This document shows positions 1 through 6,388 of a stretch of 15,480 bases of DNA, piece after piece (position 1 is the stretch's first letter; each line of letters begins with the position of its first letter). The notes below the pieces were generated by a model. The model had not been told where the DNA came from and made no database searches. It saw only the letters and a list, made by a program, of their open reading frames with translations. The stretch lies in NCBI GenBank assembly GCA_045577415.1, contig JAZNII010000100.1:1-15480 (forward strand), written 5' to 3'. The DNA is from SVTX01 sp045577415 (lineage in GTDB: Bacteria; Bacillota; Clostridia; Oscillospirales; CAG-272). The position numbers and the translations under genes were made by a program.

Positions 1-49
1 AAAACCTCATTTTTCCATTCATATAAAAAAGTCGCTTGAGCAAAATAAT

Positions 50-96
50 ATCAGAGACGCAAAGCGGGTCTGATGCGCAAGGGTATTCATGCGAAC
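50..96 (+). other. Structured leader segment, unidentified
   Basis: Bases 50-55 (ATCAGA) pair perfectly with 69-74 (TCTGAT). Inside them CGC (58-60) pairs with GCG (64-66) around an AAA loop. Bases 31-35 (GTCGC) can pair with 91-96 (GCGAAC) with one bulged A, enclosing the element. The stretch GACGCAAAGC at 56-65 followed by GGGTCT at 66-71 resembles the conserved core of c-di-GMP-I (GEMM) riboswitches, but the GAAA-capped first hairpin and the receptor-containing second arm of that class are not visible. I therefore do not call it a riboswitch. It may be part of the spore-protein leader or the tail of an upstream unit. Confidence 0.3.
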
Positions 97-112
97 GAAA
101 TAATGTAAATTT

Positions 113-157
113 CGCGCCGCGGATACTGTTTGCAATTCTCAAACGGTCTGCGGCGCG
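113..157 (+). other. GC-rich hairpin upstream of the spore protein gene
   Basis: CGCGCCGC (113-120) is perfectly complementary to GCGGCGCG (150-157). Within the loop GTTTG (128-132) pairs with CAAAC (140-144). The following bases, CGATTTATTATAG, are T-rich but contain no clean T-tract, so a terminator for an upstream gene outside the window is possible but not firm. Alternatively it is part of the untranslated leader of the SASP gene. I found no convincing sigma-G promoter in 1-228. Confidence 0.45.
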
Positions 158-189
158 GCTCGATTTATTATAGATTAATATGAATACGG

Positions 190-210
190 CCGTTTCGCAT
201 ATCGAAACGG
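190..210 (+). promoter_or_regulatory. Hairpin just upstream of the SASP ribosome binding site
   Basis: CCGTTTCG (190-197) and CGAAACGG (203-210) form a perfect 8-bp stem with a 5-nt loop. The stem ends 6 nt before the ribosome binding site AAGGAG (217-222). It could stabilise the spore-protein message or influence its translation; that role is inference. Confidence 0.4.
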
Positions 211-228
211 AGCTTTAAGGAGAAAATT

Positions 229-420
229 ATGGCAAACAAGAATGCTAAGAAGGCTCTTGAGCAGTTCAAGATGCAGGCGGCAAGCGAAGTTGGCGTTAAT
301 CTTAACCAGGGCTACAACGGTGACCTCACCGCTCGTCAGGCAGGTAGCATCGGCGGTCAGATGGTTAAGAAGATGATCGAGAGCTACGAGAACTCTCTTC
401 AGAACGGTTCCGCAAGATAA
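229..420 (+). CDS. Small acid-soluble spore protein, alpha/beta type
   Basis: A 63-residue protein of the family that coats and protects DNA in the dormant spore core and is degraded during germination. The C-terminal family signature is clear: YNGDLTARQAGSIGG at residues 29-43 followed by QMVKKMIESYE at 44-54. ASEVGVN at 18-24 corresponds to the segment where the germination protease Gpr cuts these proteins, next to the conserved Glu (residue 20). Length is normal for the family. The start is set by AAGGAG at 217-222, six bases upstream of ATG. It is followed by a strong terminator, so it appears monocistronic. In spore formers such genes are normally read by sigma-G in the forespore, but I could not identify that promoter. 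Its presence shows the organism forms endospores. Confidence 0.95.
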   Translation: MANKNAKKALEQFKMQAASEVGVNLNQGYNGDLTARQAGSIGGQMVKKMIESYENSLQNGSAR

Positions 421-465
421 TCGGTCGATTACTTTTGTGAAGTAGCCGTTTTTACGGATCATAAT

Positions 466-505
466 AAGGGGCTTGGCTCACTTGTGGGTCAAGCCTTGAT
501 TTTTT
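466..505 (+). terminator. Intrinsic terminator of the SASP gene
   Basis: AAGGGGCTTG (466-475) pairs with CAAGCCTT (490-497), and the stem is extended inward by CTCA against TGGG. A run of six T (500-505) follows. It lies 46 bases after the SASP stop codon. Confidence 0.85.
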
Positions 506-538
506 GTTGACTTTGTTAAATATTTTTTTCGCAACGAG

Positions 539-567
539 GTGACAAAATGAAAAAAGTATGTTATAAT
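539..567 (+). promoter_or_regulatory. Predicted sigma-A promoter for the aminopeptidase unit
   Basis: -35 GTGACA (539-544) is separated by exactly 17 bases from -10 TATAAT (562-567). Transcription should start near 574, giving a leader of about 45 nt before the ATG at 620. Confidence 0.75.
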
Positions 568-619
568 TATATGGTAATTTTAAAAAATGCGCAAAAAATG
601 CGCGTCGGAGGGATTTTTT

Positions 620-1861
620 ATGAAAAAAACGATTTTGAGAGAATATGCAAAGCTCCTCGTAAAGAGCGGAATTGCCGTCAGAAAGGGCGATATAGTTATA
701 GTAAACGCGGGACTTGATCAGCCCGAGTTTGTAAAAATGGTTGTTGAGGAGTGCTATCGCGCAAAGGCGGCGAGAGTAATGGTTGAGTGGTCTTATCAGC
801 CCCTCACCAAGCTCAATGTCAACAATATGAGCGCGAAGCTGCTCGGTACTGTCGAGGCGTTTGAAGAAGAAAAGCTGAAATACAGACTTGAAAAGAACCC
901 CGCTATGCTTTATCTTGCAAGCGACGACCCTGACGGACTTAAGGGCATCAATCAGAAGAAGATGGCTCAGGCTATGATCGCGAAGCAGAAGGTCGTAAAG
1001 CCTTACAGAGATCAGATGGACAACAAATACAAGTGGTGCATCGCCGCAGTTCCCGGAGACGCTTGGGCAAAGAAGATATTCCCTGAGGACAGAGTAAGCG
1101 TAGCAGTTGAGAAGCTTTGGAAGGCTATACTTTTCACGTCCAGAGTTATCGATAAGGACGGCAATCTCCTTGACGCGGTCGGCGAGTGGGACAAGCACAA
1201 CGAAAGCTTCAAGAACCGTTGCGATATACTTAACGCGGCAGAGCTTGTGGAGCTTCGCTATAAGTCGGCTAACGGCACCGATCTTCGCGTTGGTCTTATG
1301 GATGAGGGTAGCTTTATGGGCGGCGGAGAGCATACTCTTAGCGGTGAGTATTTCAATCCTAACATTCCCACCGAGGAGGTCTTTACAACTCCCAAGGCGG
1401 GCATCTGTGAGGGTATAGTCTATTCTTCCATGCCCCTTTCTTGGAGAGGCGAGATAATAGACAACTTCAGCATGAGATTTGAGGGCGGCAAGGTCGTTGA
1501 GGTCAAGGCGGAGAAGAACGAGGAGCTGCTTCGCACCATGGTAAGCATGGACGAGGGCGCGTCAAGACTTGGCGAGTGTGCGTTCGTTCCTTACAACTCT
1601 CCCATTCGCGAGAGCGGGATCATGTTCTACGAGACACTCTTTGACGAGAACGCCGCTTGTCACTTTGCTATCGGCGCGGGCTTTACTAACACCGTAAAGA
1701 ATTACCAGAACTACACCAACGAGCAGATGCACGAGATGGGTGTTAACGACTCGGCACTTCACGTTGACTTCATGGTAGGCACGTCGGATATGTCCATTAT
1801 AGGAATAAAGAAGGACGGCAGTGAGTTCGTTATCTTTGAGAACGGACTTTGGGCGTTCTGA
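620..1861 (+). CDS. Aminopeptidase, M29 family (AmpS/PepS type)
   Basis: A 413-residue cytoplasmic metallo-exopeptidase that removes N-terminal amino acids from peptides, probably for peptide recycling. The M29 hallmarks are present: an N-terminal domain starting with a KLLVKSG.IAVRKGD segment (11-24), then the C-terminal metal-binding domain with NIPTEEVFTTP (248-258, metal ligand Glu), LGECAFVP (317-324, Glu), ENAACHFAIG (343-352, His348) and ALHVDFMVGT (379-388, His381 and Asp383). Family proteins are about 410 residues, so it is full length. The in-frame ATG at 587 is rejected because the ribosome binding site CGGAGGGA (606-613) points to ATG 620. No signal peptide or membrane segment. 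The next gene starts 41 bases downstream without an intervening terminator, so the two are probably co-transcribed. Substrate preference cannot be read from sequence. Confidence 0.92.
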   Translation: MKKTILREYAKLLVKSGIAVRKGDIVIVNAGLDQPEFVKMVVEECYRAKAARVMVEWSYQPLTKLNVNNMSAKLLGTVEAFEEEKLKYRLEKNPAMLYLASDDPDGLKGINQKKMAQAMIAKQKVVKPYRDQMDNKYKWCIAAVPGDAWAKKIFPEDRVSVAVEKLWKAILFTSRVIDKDGNLLDAVGEWDKHNESFKNRCDILNAAELVELRYKSANGTDLRVGLMDEGSFMGGGEHTLSGEYFNPNIPTEEVFTTPKAGICEGIVYSSMPLSWRGEIIDNFSMRFEGGKVVEVKAEKNEELLRTMVSMDEGASRLGECAFVPYNSPIRESGIMFYETLFDENAACHFAIGAGFTNTVKNYQNYTNEQMHEMGVNDSALHVDFMVGTSDMSIIGIKKDGSEFVIFENGLWAF

Positions 1862-1902
1862 TAGATTGGATCTGATATTTTGCCAAGAAAGGAGGCTTGC
1901 GA

Positions 1903-3447
1903 ATGCCGAGAAAACCAAAACCGAAAAACACCTTGTCTGCCGGAGAGCGAGTTGCTCTTTACGAGGCGGAGCAGGAAGAAAAGAGAAGAACGCTTTCTTC
2001 TGCGTCGCAAGTCTCCCATACCGCCCCCGATGAAAACGTAACAACCGCCGTTTTGGACGACAAAAAGCCCGAAGGTTCGGAAATCAAGGCGAAAAAATCA
2101 AAGCCAAAGCCTCAAAGCGCGACGGTCAGGGTTGATTTTTCAATCCCGACGGGTAGCATCAAGCCTATGCACGGCATGTGCAACGGTCCCGTCTCCTACG
2201 GCGCCGATATTTCCGACGAGTTCAGACAAATAGGCGTTCCGTTTGTCAGATTTGATTGCACCGACACGGCAATTTCTGAGTATGCCGTGGACATATCAAG
2301 AATTTTTAAAAATTTTGATGCCGACCCCTCCGATCCCGAAAATTACGATTTTGCCTATACCGACAGATGCGTTGAAGCGGCACTCCTGTCGGGCGCGCAG
2401 GTCATATATAGGCTTGGCGAGAGCCGTGACCTTTTTGGGTCTGCCAAGACGGTTGAGTGTCCCGAAAATATTGATACTCTTGCCAGAGTTTGTGTCAATA
2501 TCATACGTCACTACAACGACGGCTGGGCTAATGGCAGACATTACGAGATCAAGTATTTCGAGCTTTGGAATTGCGGTGACGACTCGTCTGCCGATATTGA
2601 GCTTTACGGCAGACTTGCAAACGCGGTGAAGTTATATGACGAAAGTCTGCGCGTGGGTGGAATGTCCTTTGCAAGCTTTTCCCACGCTCGTGAGATTCTG
2701 CGCGCTTGCAAGAAGAACAGAATACCTCTCGATTTTGTAACGGTCGATTGCTTTTCGGGAGACCCCGAAAGGGTTGGAGAGGACGCGGAACGCTTTGTCT
2801 CTTACGCCAAAGAGCTTGGATTTGACACTCTTGAGCTGATAGTCGGTAAGTGGGCGTATGTGGATGCGGATGCGTTGGGCGACGCTTCGCTGCCGAGAAC
2901 TCTTGCCTCAAATGGCGATATAATGCGCGAAAAAAGACGGAAAATGTTCTTGTCGCAACGCTCGGTCAAGGGCGCGGCGTATTCCGCGGCGCTTATGCTT
3001 CGCCTTGGAGAGGTTGACGGTATGACTGCTACTTGCTACTACGATGCTCAGCCTGCAATATCTCCGTTCTGCGCCTTAACGGACAAGCTTGGCGTAGCCG
3101 AAAAGCCTTTTTACGCTTTCCGCGCGTTTGGCGAGCTTTTCAGAGCGAAAAACTCGGTGCTTTGCGCCGTTGACCGCCCCGAAGCTTACGCGCATAACGG
3201 TATATTTGCCTCGGCAGCTCTGTCCGACGATGGAAAGGGCGTCGTTATGATAGCCTCCTTCGGAGGTTGTGGCGTGGTGGATCTCAGGCTTGACGGAATA
3301 AGCGAAAACGTCTATACCGCCGACGTGTATATGCTTGACGGCGTAAAAAACATGGAGCTTGCCGATTCTGTTCCCGTGTCGGGAATGAAAAAAAGGCTGG
3401 TGTTGAACGTCAGCGAATACGGCGTGGTAGTCGTTAAACTGTATTGA
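1903..3447 (+). CDS. GH39-like TIM-barrel protein, catalytic glutamates apparently missing
   Basis: A 514-residue protein. Residues 1-75 are a charged, Lys/Pro-rich, probably disordered tail with no signal peptide, so it is likely cytoplasmic. From about 76 the sequence follows the layout of GH39-type glycosidases (beta-xylosidase/iduronidase clan): an FSIPTGSIKPMHGMCNGP opening, GVPFVRFDCTDT (111-122), IIRHYNDGW (200-208), KYFELWNCGDD (217-227), and a C-terminal beta-domain from about 435. In active GH39 enzymes the WNCGDD position reads W-N-E-P and supplies the acid/base Glu; here it is Cys224. The nucleophile strand, normally ending T-E-F/W, reads LELIVGKW (310-317) with no Glu in place. 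I infer a non-hydrolytic binding or structural role, or a changed mechanism. The start is fixed by AAAGGAGG (1888-1895), 7 bases from the ATG. It probably shares a transcript with the preceding aminopeptidase. Family-level call is moderately sure; function unknown. Confidence 0.65.
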   Translation: MPRKPKPKNTLSAGERVALYEAEQEEKRRTLSSASQVSHTAPDENVTTAVLDDKKPEGSEIKAKKSKPKPQSATVRVDFSIPTGSIKPMHGMCNGPVSYGADISDEFRQIGVPFVRFDCTDTAISEYAVDISRIFKNFDADPSDPENYDFAYTDRCVEAALLSGAQVIYRLGESRDLFGSAKTVECPENIDTLARVCVNIIRHYNDGWANGRHYEIKYFELWNCGDDSSADIELYGRLANAVKLYDESLRVGGMSFASFSHAREILRACKKNRIPLDFVTVDCFSGDPERVGEDAERFVSYAKELGFDTLELIVGKWAYVDADALGDASLPRTLASNGDIMREKRRKMFLSQRSVKGAAYSAALMLRLGEVDGMTATCYYDAQPAISPFCALTDKLGVAEKPFYAFRAFGELFRAKNSVLCAVDRPEAYAHNGIFASAALSDDGKGVVMIASFGGCGVVDLRLDGISENVYTADVYMLDGVKNMELADSVPVSGMKKRLVLNVSEYGVVVVKLY

Positions 3448-3452
3448 TAATC

Positions 3453-3498
3453 GCGCTCGCGACACAAGCTTTTCTGTTTGTCACGAGCGCATTTTTTT
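3453..3498 (+). terminator. Intrinsic terminator of the aminopeptidase / GH39-like unit
   Basis: GCGCTCGCGACA (3453-3464) pairs with TGTCACGAGCGC (3479-3490) over 12 positions with one C-A mismatch. Seven T (3492-3498) follow. It begins 5 bases after the stop codon. Confidence 0.92.
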
Positions 3499-3550
3499 GA
3501 ATACAGCATAAACAGATTGTGGAAAAAGAAACAATAAATTAAATGTAGCT

Positions 3551-3593
3551 GCAAAAAACAAGCCATTCCATGGGGAAACGGCTTGTTTTTTGC
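3551..3593 (-). terminator. Intrinsic terminator of the minus-strand E2-like gene
   Basis: GCAAAAAACAAGCC (3551-3564) and GGCTTGTTTTTTGC (3580-3593) form a perfect 14-bp inverted repeat. It lies 6 bases beyond the stop codon of the minus-strand gene. With flanking A and T tracts it could act in both directions and back up the plus-strand terminator at 3453-3498. Confidence 0.88.
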
Positions 3594-3599
3594 TTTGTG

Positions 3600-4601
3600 T
3601 CAATCTATATCGTGCTTTACCGTCTCGGGGGGAGAGGTAAGGAGCGAGGGGTTTTCTATGTATTTTTTCCAGCATTTGAAGCCTGCTGCGTATTGGAAGC
3701 CGTCGCAAATTCTCTCGTCGGTAACGACCTTCATGTCTATCACCTTTCTATTTACAACGTTGCCTTTGCGATCGACAGTGACGTCACGGCGCTTGGTTCC
3801 GTAGGATACGAATACAGGCAGGTTTCCGAAATTGTATATGTGGTGATATATCGGCTTGATGCCCAGAGAACCCATGCTCGTTATGATCATTGAGCCGTGG
3901 AAGGGACTGACGTTAAGAAGTGCAGTGGGGAGAAGTCCGTAATAGTCCATGACATTCAGCGCCCAGACCGCAAAGCGGAGAACGGGGCGGGGGAGCTTTG
4001 AGAGAGTTCCCATAACGCTTTCAAAACCGTCGTTTCCGTTCTCGTCCAGCTTAGCTGAGTCAACTACCTTGTTGAATTTCTCGTAAATGTCAAGGATAGT
4101 GTCCTCAGGCTCGAACCATACTTTTATGCAGGTGTCGGGGGATTCGAGGCTCATGGTCTTTTTCACGGTCATAGTGATCTGAATGTCATTTCGGGCAAAT
4201 ATCCTTTGACCGCTAACAAAGCGATTTAGAGCAGGGTGTTGGGAGACTGTGCGGACGTACGCGGCGATTATAACGTGGAGCATCGAAAAATTTTCTCTGC
4301 CCGCCATAAGCTGCTCACTGACAAACTTTTCTGCTTCAGTGATGTCGAGAGTCTCGGCAAAGGTGTTGCAAGCATCGCAACGCTGGGGCATTATAAAGGG
4401 CATGATCTTGTTCATGCTGTTAATAGTGCGTATCCTGTAGCCGTCCTTTCGGTCGCCAAGTCTGCGTCGTCTCTTGGGTTTTTCTGCTTTGGACTTGGCG
4501 TTTTCTTCAATATTAATTATATTCTCGTCGGCGTCGGTTGAGCTTGGGATCTGATTGTTGGGCATCTCAATGGTCTCGCTGCTGTGATTTGCGTCGGTCA
4601 T
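3600..4601 (-). CDS. E2/CAT-fold acyltransferase-like protein with altered catalytic motif
   Basis: A 333-residue protein related to the catalytic domain of 2-oxoacid dehydrogenase E2 and chloramphenicol acetyltransferase. Residues 1-47 are polar and end in a basic KRRRR stretch; there is no lipoyl or subunit-binding domain and no membrane segment. The fold signature runs from about 55: SMLHVIIAAYVRTVSQHPALNRF (106-128, an E2-like helix), FHGSMIITSMGSLG (234-247), LPVFVSYGTKRR (261-272) and DERICDGFQYAAGF (295-308). In E2 and CAT the last motif is H-x-x-x-D-G and the His is the catalytic base; here that position is Glu296. The earlier ATG at 4611-4613 overlaps the GGAGGA ribosome binding site (4606-4611), so ATG 4599-4601 is the start. 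It is monocistronic, with its own consensus promoter and terminator. Activity and substrate are unknown. Confidence 0.7.
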   Translation of the reverse strand: MTDANHSSETIEMPNNQIPSSTDADENIINIEENAKSKAEKPKRRRRLGDRKDGYRIRTINSMNKIMPFIMPQRCDACNTFAETLDITEAEKFVSEQLMAGRENFSMLHVIIAAYVRTVSQHPALNRFVSGQRIFARNDIQITMTVKKTMSLESPDTCIKVWFEPEDTILDIYEKFNKVVDSAKLDENGNDGFESVMGTLSKLPRPVLRFAVWALNVMDYYGLLPTALLNVSPFHGSMIITSMGSLGIKPIYHHIYNFGNLPVFVSYGTKRRDVTVDRKGNVVNRKVIDMKVVTDERICDGFQYAAGFKCWKKYIENPSLLTSPPETVKHDID

Positions 4602-4663
4602 GGTGTCCTCCATAAAAGTAACTTTTCGTAACAGATTTTTTACAATAATAACTCTACGTTAAC

Positions 4664-4692
4664 ATTATAACTCAATTATTAACGGATGTCAA
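4664..4692 (-). promoter_or_regulatory. Perfect consensus sigma-A promoter for the E2-like gene
   Basis: Read on the minus strand: -35 TTGACA (4692-4687), a 17-base spacer, and -10 TATAAT (4669-4664). Both hexamers match the consensus exactly, implying strong expression unless repressed. Imperfect direct repeats GAGTTATAATGTTA (4673-4660) and GAGTTATTATTGTA (4654-4641) cover the -10 and the likely start region and could be an operator. Confidence 0.85.
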
Positions 4693-4768
4693 TAGACACT
4701 TTGAAAACAATGATACTTTAGATTAACAAACTGTTCACAGATTTTGCAAAGAAATTTAAATATTGCGC

Positions 4769-4797
4769 TTGATTTTTGATCTTGGTAATGGTATACT
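4769..4797 (+). promoter_or_regulatory. Predicted sigma-A promoter for ribonuclease HI
   Basis: -35 TTGATT (4769-4774), 17-base spacer, -10 TATACT (4792-4797). The predicted start near 4804 leaves about 25 nt of leader. This also rules out a translation start further upstream at 4763. Confidence 0.75.
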
Positions 4798-4828
4798 GAA
4801 TATAATGTGGCAATGGAGAGGATTTTTT

Positions 4829-5266
4829 ATGAAGCATGTAAATATATATACCGACGGAGCTTGCCGAGGAAATCCCGGCAGAGGAGGCTGGGGCGCGATT
4901 CTTGTTTATGGCAACAAGGAAAGAGAAATGAGCGGCGGAGAGCCTATGACCACCAATAACAGGATGGAGCTTTCCGCGGTCATATCAGCTCTTTCGGTAC
5001 TGAAAGAGCCTTGTGAGGTAACACTTACCACCGACTCTCAATACATCGTTAACGCTATCGAAAAGGGCTGGCTTGCTAATTGGCAGAAGAATAATTGGAG
5101 AAAAAGCGACAGGGGCGAGGTGCTGAACATGGACCTTTGGGTCAAGCTTGCGGAGCTTGTTTCGGTTCACAAGGTCAGCTTTGTATGGGTAAAGGGTCAT
5201 AACGGTCACCCGTATAACGAAAGATGCGATAAGCTTGCCACCGCGGTTGCCGATAGCTTTCAATAA
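4829..5266 (+). CDS. rnhA: Ribonuclease HI
   Basis: A 145-residue endonuclease that cuts the RNA strand of RNA-DNA hybrids, removing R-loops and primer RNA. All four catalytic carboxylates are visible: Asp9 in YTDGACRGNPG, Glu47 in NNRMELSA, Asp69 in TTDSQY and Asp134 in NERCD. The catalytic-loop His is His124 in VKGHNGH. The basic handle region WLANWQKNNWRKSD (81-94) marks the bacterial HI type that has the handle. Length is close to the usual 150-155 residues. The start is chosen at ATG 4829 because GGAGAGGA (4815-4822) precedes it and the promoter lies between it and the upstream alternative. There is no hybrid-binding N-terminal domain. It stands alone between a divergent gene and the capsule cluster, so its neighbours say nothing further about its role. 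Confidence 0.96.
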   Translation: MKHVNIYTDGACRGNPGRGGWGAILVYGNKEREMSGGEPMTTNNRMELSAVISALSVLKEPCEVTLTTDSQYIVNAIEKGWLANWQKNNWRKSDRGEVLNMDLWVKLAELVSVHKVSFVWVKGHNGHPYNERCDKLATAVADSFQ

Positions 5267-5393
5267 TAATGAAGTTTTTTGTAAAAAACGTTGGCGATTT
5301 TTTGGCAAAAAAATGTAATAGATGAGATGAATATTTAATAAAATTAAACGTGGACGCCAATAAAAAATATAATAAAAATATTGAAAGTTTCTC
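5267..5393. other. AT-rich spacer after rnhA
   Basis: No gene is visible. A weak AT-only hairpin (GTTTTTT / AAAAAAC, about 5274-5289) and a T-run follow the rnhA stop codon and might act as a poor terminator. The rest is AT-rich sequence up to the capsule promoter. Confidence 0.4.
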
Positions 5394-5422
5394 TTGACAA
5401 ATCGTTTCTTGTGTGGTATAAT
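5394..5422 (+). promoter_or_regulatory. Perfect consensus sigma-A promoter for the capsule control cluster
   Basis: -35 TTGACA (5394-5399), 17-base spacer, -10 TATAAT (5417-5422). Transcription should start near 5429, giving a leader of about 100 nt before the Wzz/CpsC gene. That leader can fold: CTGT plus ATGTT (5449-5452, 5459-5463) against AACATACAG (5482-5490), then CCCG/CGGG (5496-5499, 5503-5506). I do not recognise it as a known riboswitch. Confidence 0.88.
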
Positions 5423-5531
5423 GCAATAGTATAGTTATAATTGTAAATCTGTCTTGACATGTTTTTAGACGCAAAGAGCAGAACATACAGTTATTCCCGG
5501 CTCGGGCAAAAAATGTTTTGGAGCATCAGTA

Positions 5532-6323
5532 ATGAACGAAAACAAATCAAAGTACGAATTTGATGTAAAGCAGATAGTTGATATGCTGCTTAAGCGTTGG
5601 TGGATCATCGTGATCGCGGTGGTTCTGTTCGTCGGACTTGCTATTGGCTACACCGAACTTGCAGTTACACCGACATACACATCAAGCGCAACGCTTTTGA
5701 TAAACGGCGGAAGCGGTATGACCTCGTATCAGCAGATATTGGCAGGTCAGTACCAATCCAAGGATTACCCCTATATTCTCAAATCATACGATACCTTGGG
5801 AGCTGTTGCGGAGCGCCTGAATGCCGATGAAAAAATATCTTACAGAGAAAAATACAAGGCTTCGGACCTGTCCGGCATGATCAGTTATAGTGCTGAGGAG
5901 GATTCTCGAATTTTCAGGATCTCGGTTACGAGTACTAATTCCGAGGAGGCTCGCGACGTTGCTCGCGTTATAGCGGAGGTGTTCTCCGAGAGAACGGAAA
6001 AGCTTACTAAGGCTGAGGTTCAATCGGTAGAAAGCCCCAGAGAACCCACCTCGGCTTCGTCCTCGGATATGAAGAGAAACGTGCTTGTGGGAGCAGCGGC
6101 AGGTTTGGTGCTGGGCGTTGCTATTGTAATCCTTATGGGTCTTGGTTCCGATGTTTTAGATTCCGAGGAATGGTTGCTTAAGAGCTTCAAGGACGAAGCT
6201 CCGCTTCTGGCAACGATTCCCGATTCTTCGGTATCCGGTGGCAGAAACTATTACAGATACGAATATAAAGGGTACTACGGATATTCGTCAAAGAAAAAAA
6301 GCGACACAAACACATCCGAGTAA
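5532..6323 (+). CDS. Wzz/CpsC-type polysaccharide co-polymerase and kinase adaptor
   Basis: A 263-residue membrane protein expected to set polymer length and to activate the partner tyrosine kinase. The Wzz layout is clear: short cytoplasmic N-terminus, transmembrane segment at about 24-43, PTYTSSATLLI (47-57, the typical start of the external domain), an external helical domain, the Pro-containing ESPREPTS stretch (167-174), and a second transmembrane segment at about 184-204. The cytoplasmic tail ends in an unusual tyrosine cluster: Tyr240, 241, 243, 245, 248, 249 and 251, followed by Lys residues. In classic Firmicute systems the phosphorylated tyrosine cluster lies on the kinase (CpsD), not on CpsC. 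GGAG at 5519-5522 sets the start. It is the first gene after the promoter at 5394, and the kinase begins 65 bases downstream. Confidence 0.9.
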   Translation: MNENKSKYEFDVKQIVDMLLKRWWIIVIAVVLFVGLAIGYTELAVTPTYTSSATLLINGGSGMTSYQQILAGQYQSKDYPYILKSYDTLGAVAERLNADEKISYREKYKASDLSGMISYSAEEDSRIFRISVTSTNSEEARDVARVIAEVFSERTEKLTKAEVQSVESPREPTSASSSDMKRNVLVGAAAGLVLGVAIVILMGLGSDVLDSEEWLLKSFKDEAPLLATIPDSSVSGGRNYYRYEYKGYYGYSSKKKSDTNTSE

Positions 6324-6388
6324 TATCCGAACGGTTTGACAATAAATAAAGTGTGCTTGCCGTATACGTGAGCATTGGAGTATATAAT

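Noticed and set aside
466..505. AAGCCTTGA(T/C)TTTTTT shared by the terminators at 491-505 and 10567-10582, considered as a dispersed repeat
   Set aside because: The similarity is limited to one terminator arm plus T-run, which is convergent by function; the flanks differ.
452..1333. Long open frame on the minus strand (293 codons) opposite the aminopeptidase
   Set aside because: It mirrors a real gene with clear M29 motifs, has no ribosome binding site, and matches no family I recognise; a shadow frame.
4763..4828. Upstream TTG start for ribonuclease HI
   Set aside because: It lies upstream of the predicted -35 and -10 boxes, and the extra residues match no part of RNase HI; ATG 4829 has a good ribosome binding site.
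5449..5506. AGACGCAAAG in the capsule leader (5467-5476), identical to 55-64 in the SASP leader, suggesting a second c-di-GMP-I riboswitch
   Set aside because: No upstream GGGCAAACC-type segment or receptor arm is present, and a shared 10-mer within 15 kb is expected by chance many times over.
6336..6368. Possible promoter before the tyrosine kinase gene (TTGACA at 6336-6341 and TATACG at 6363-6368)
   Set aside because: The spacing is 21 bases, too long for a sigma-A promoter, and the gene sits tightly behind the Wzz/CpsC gene.
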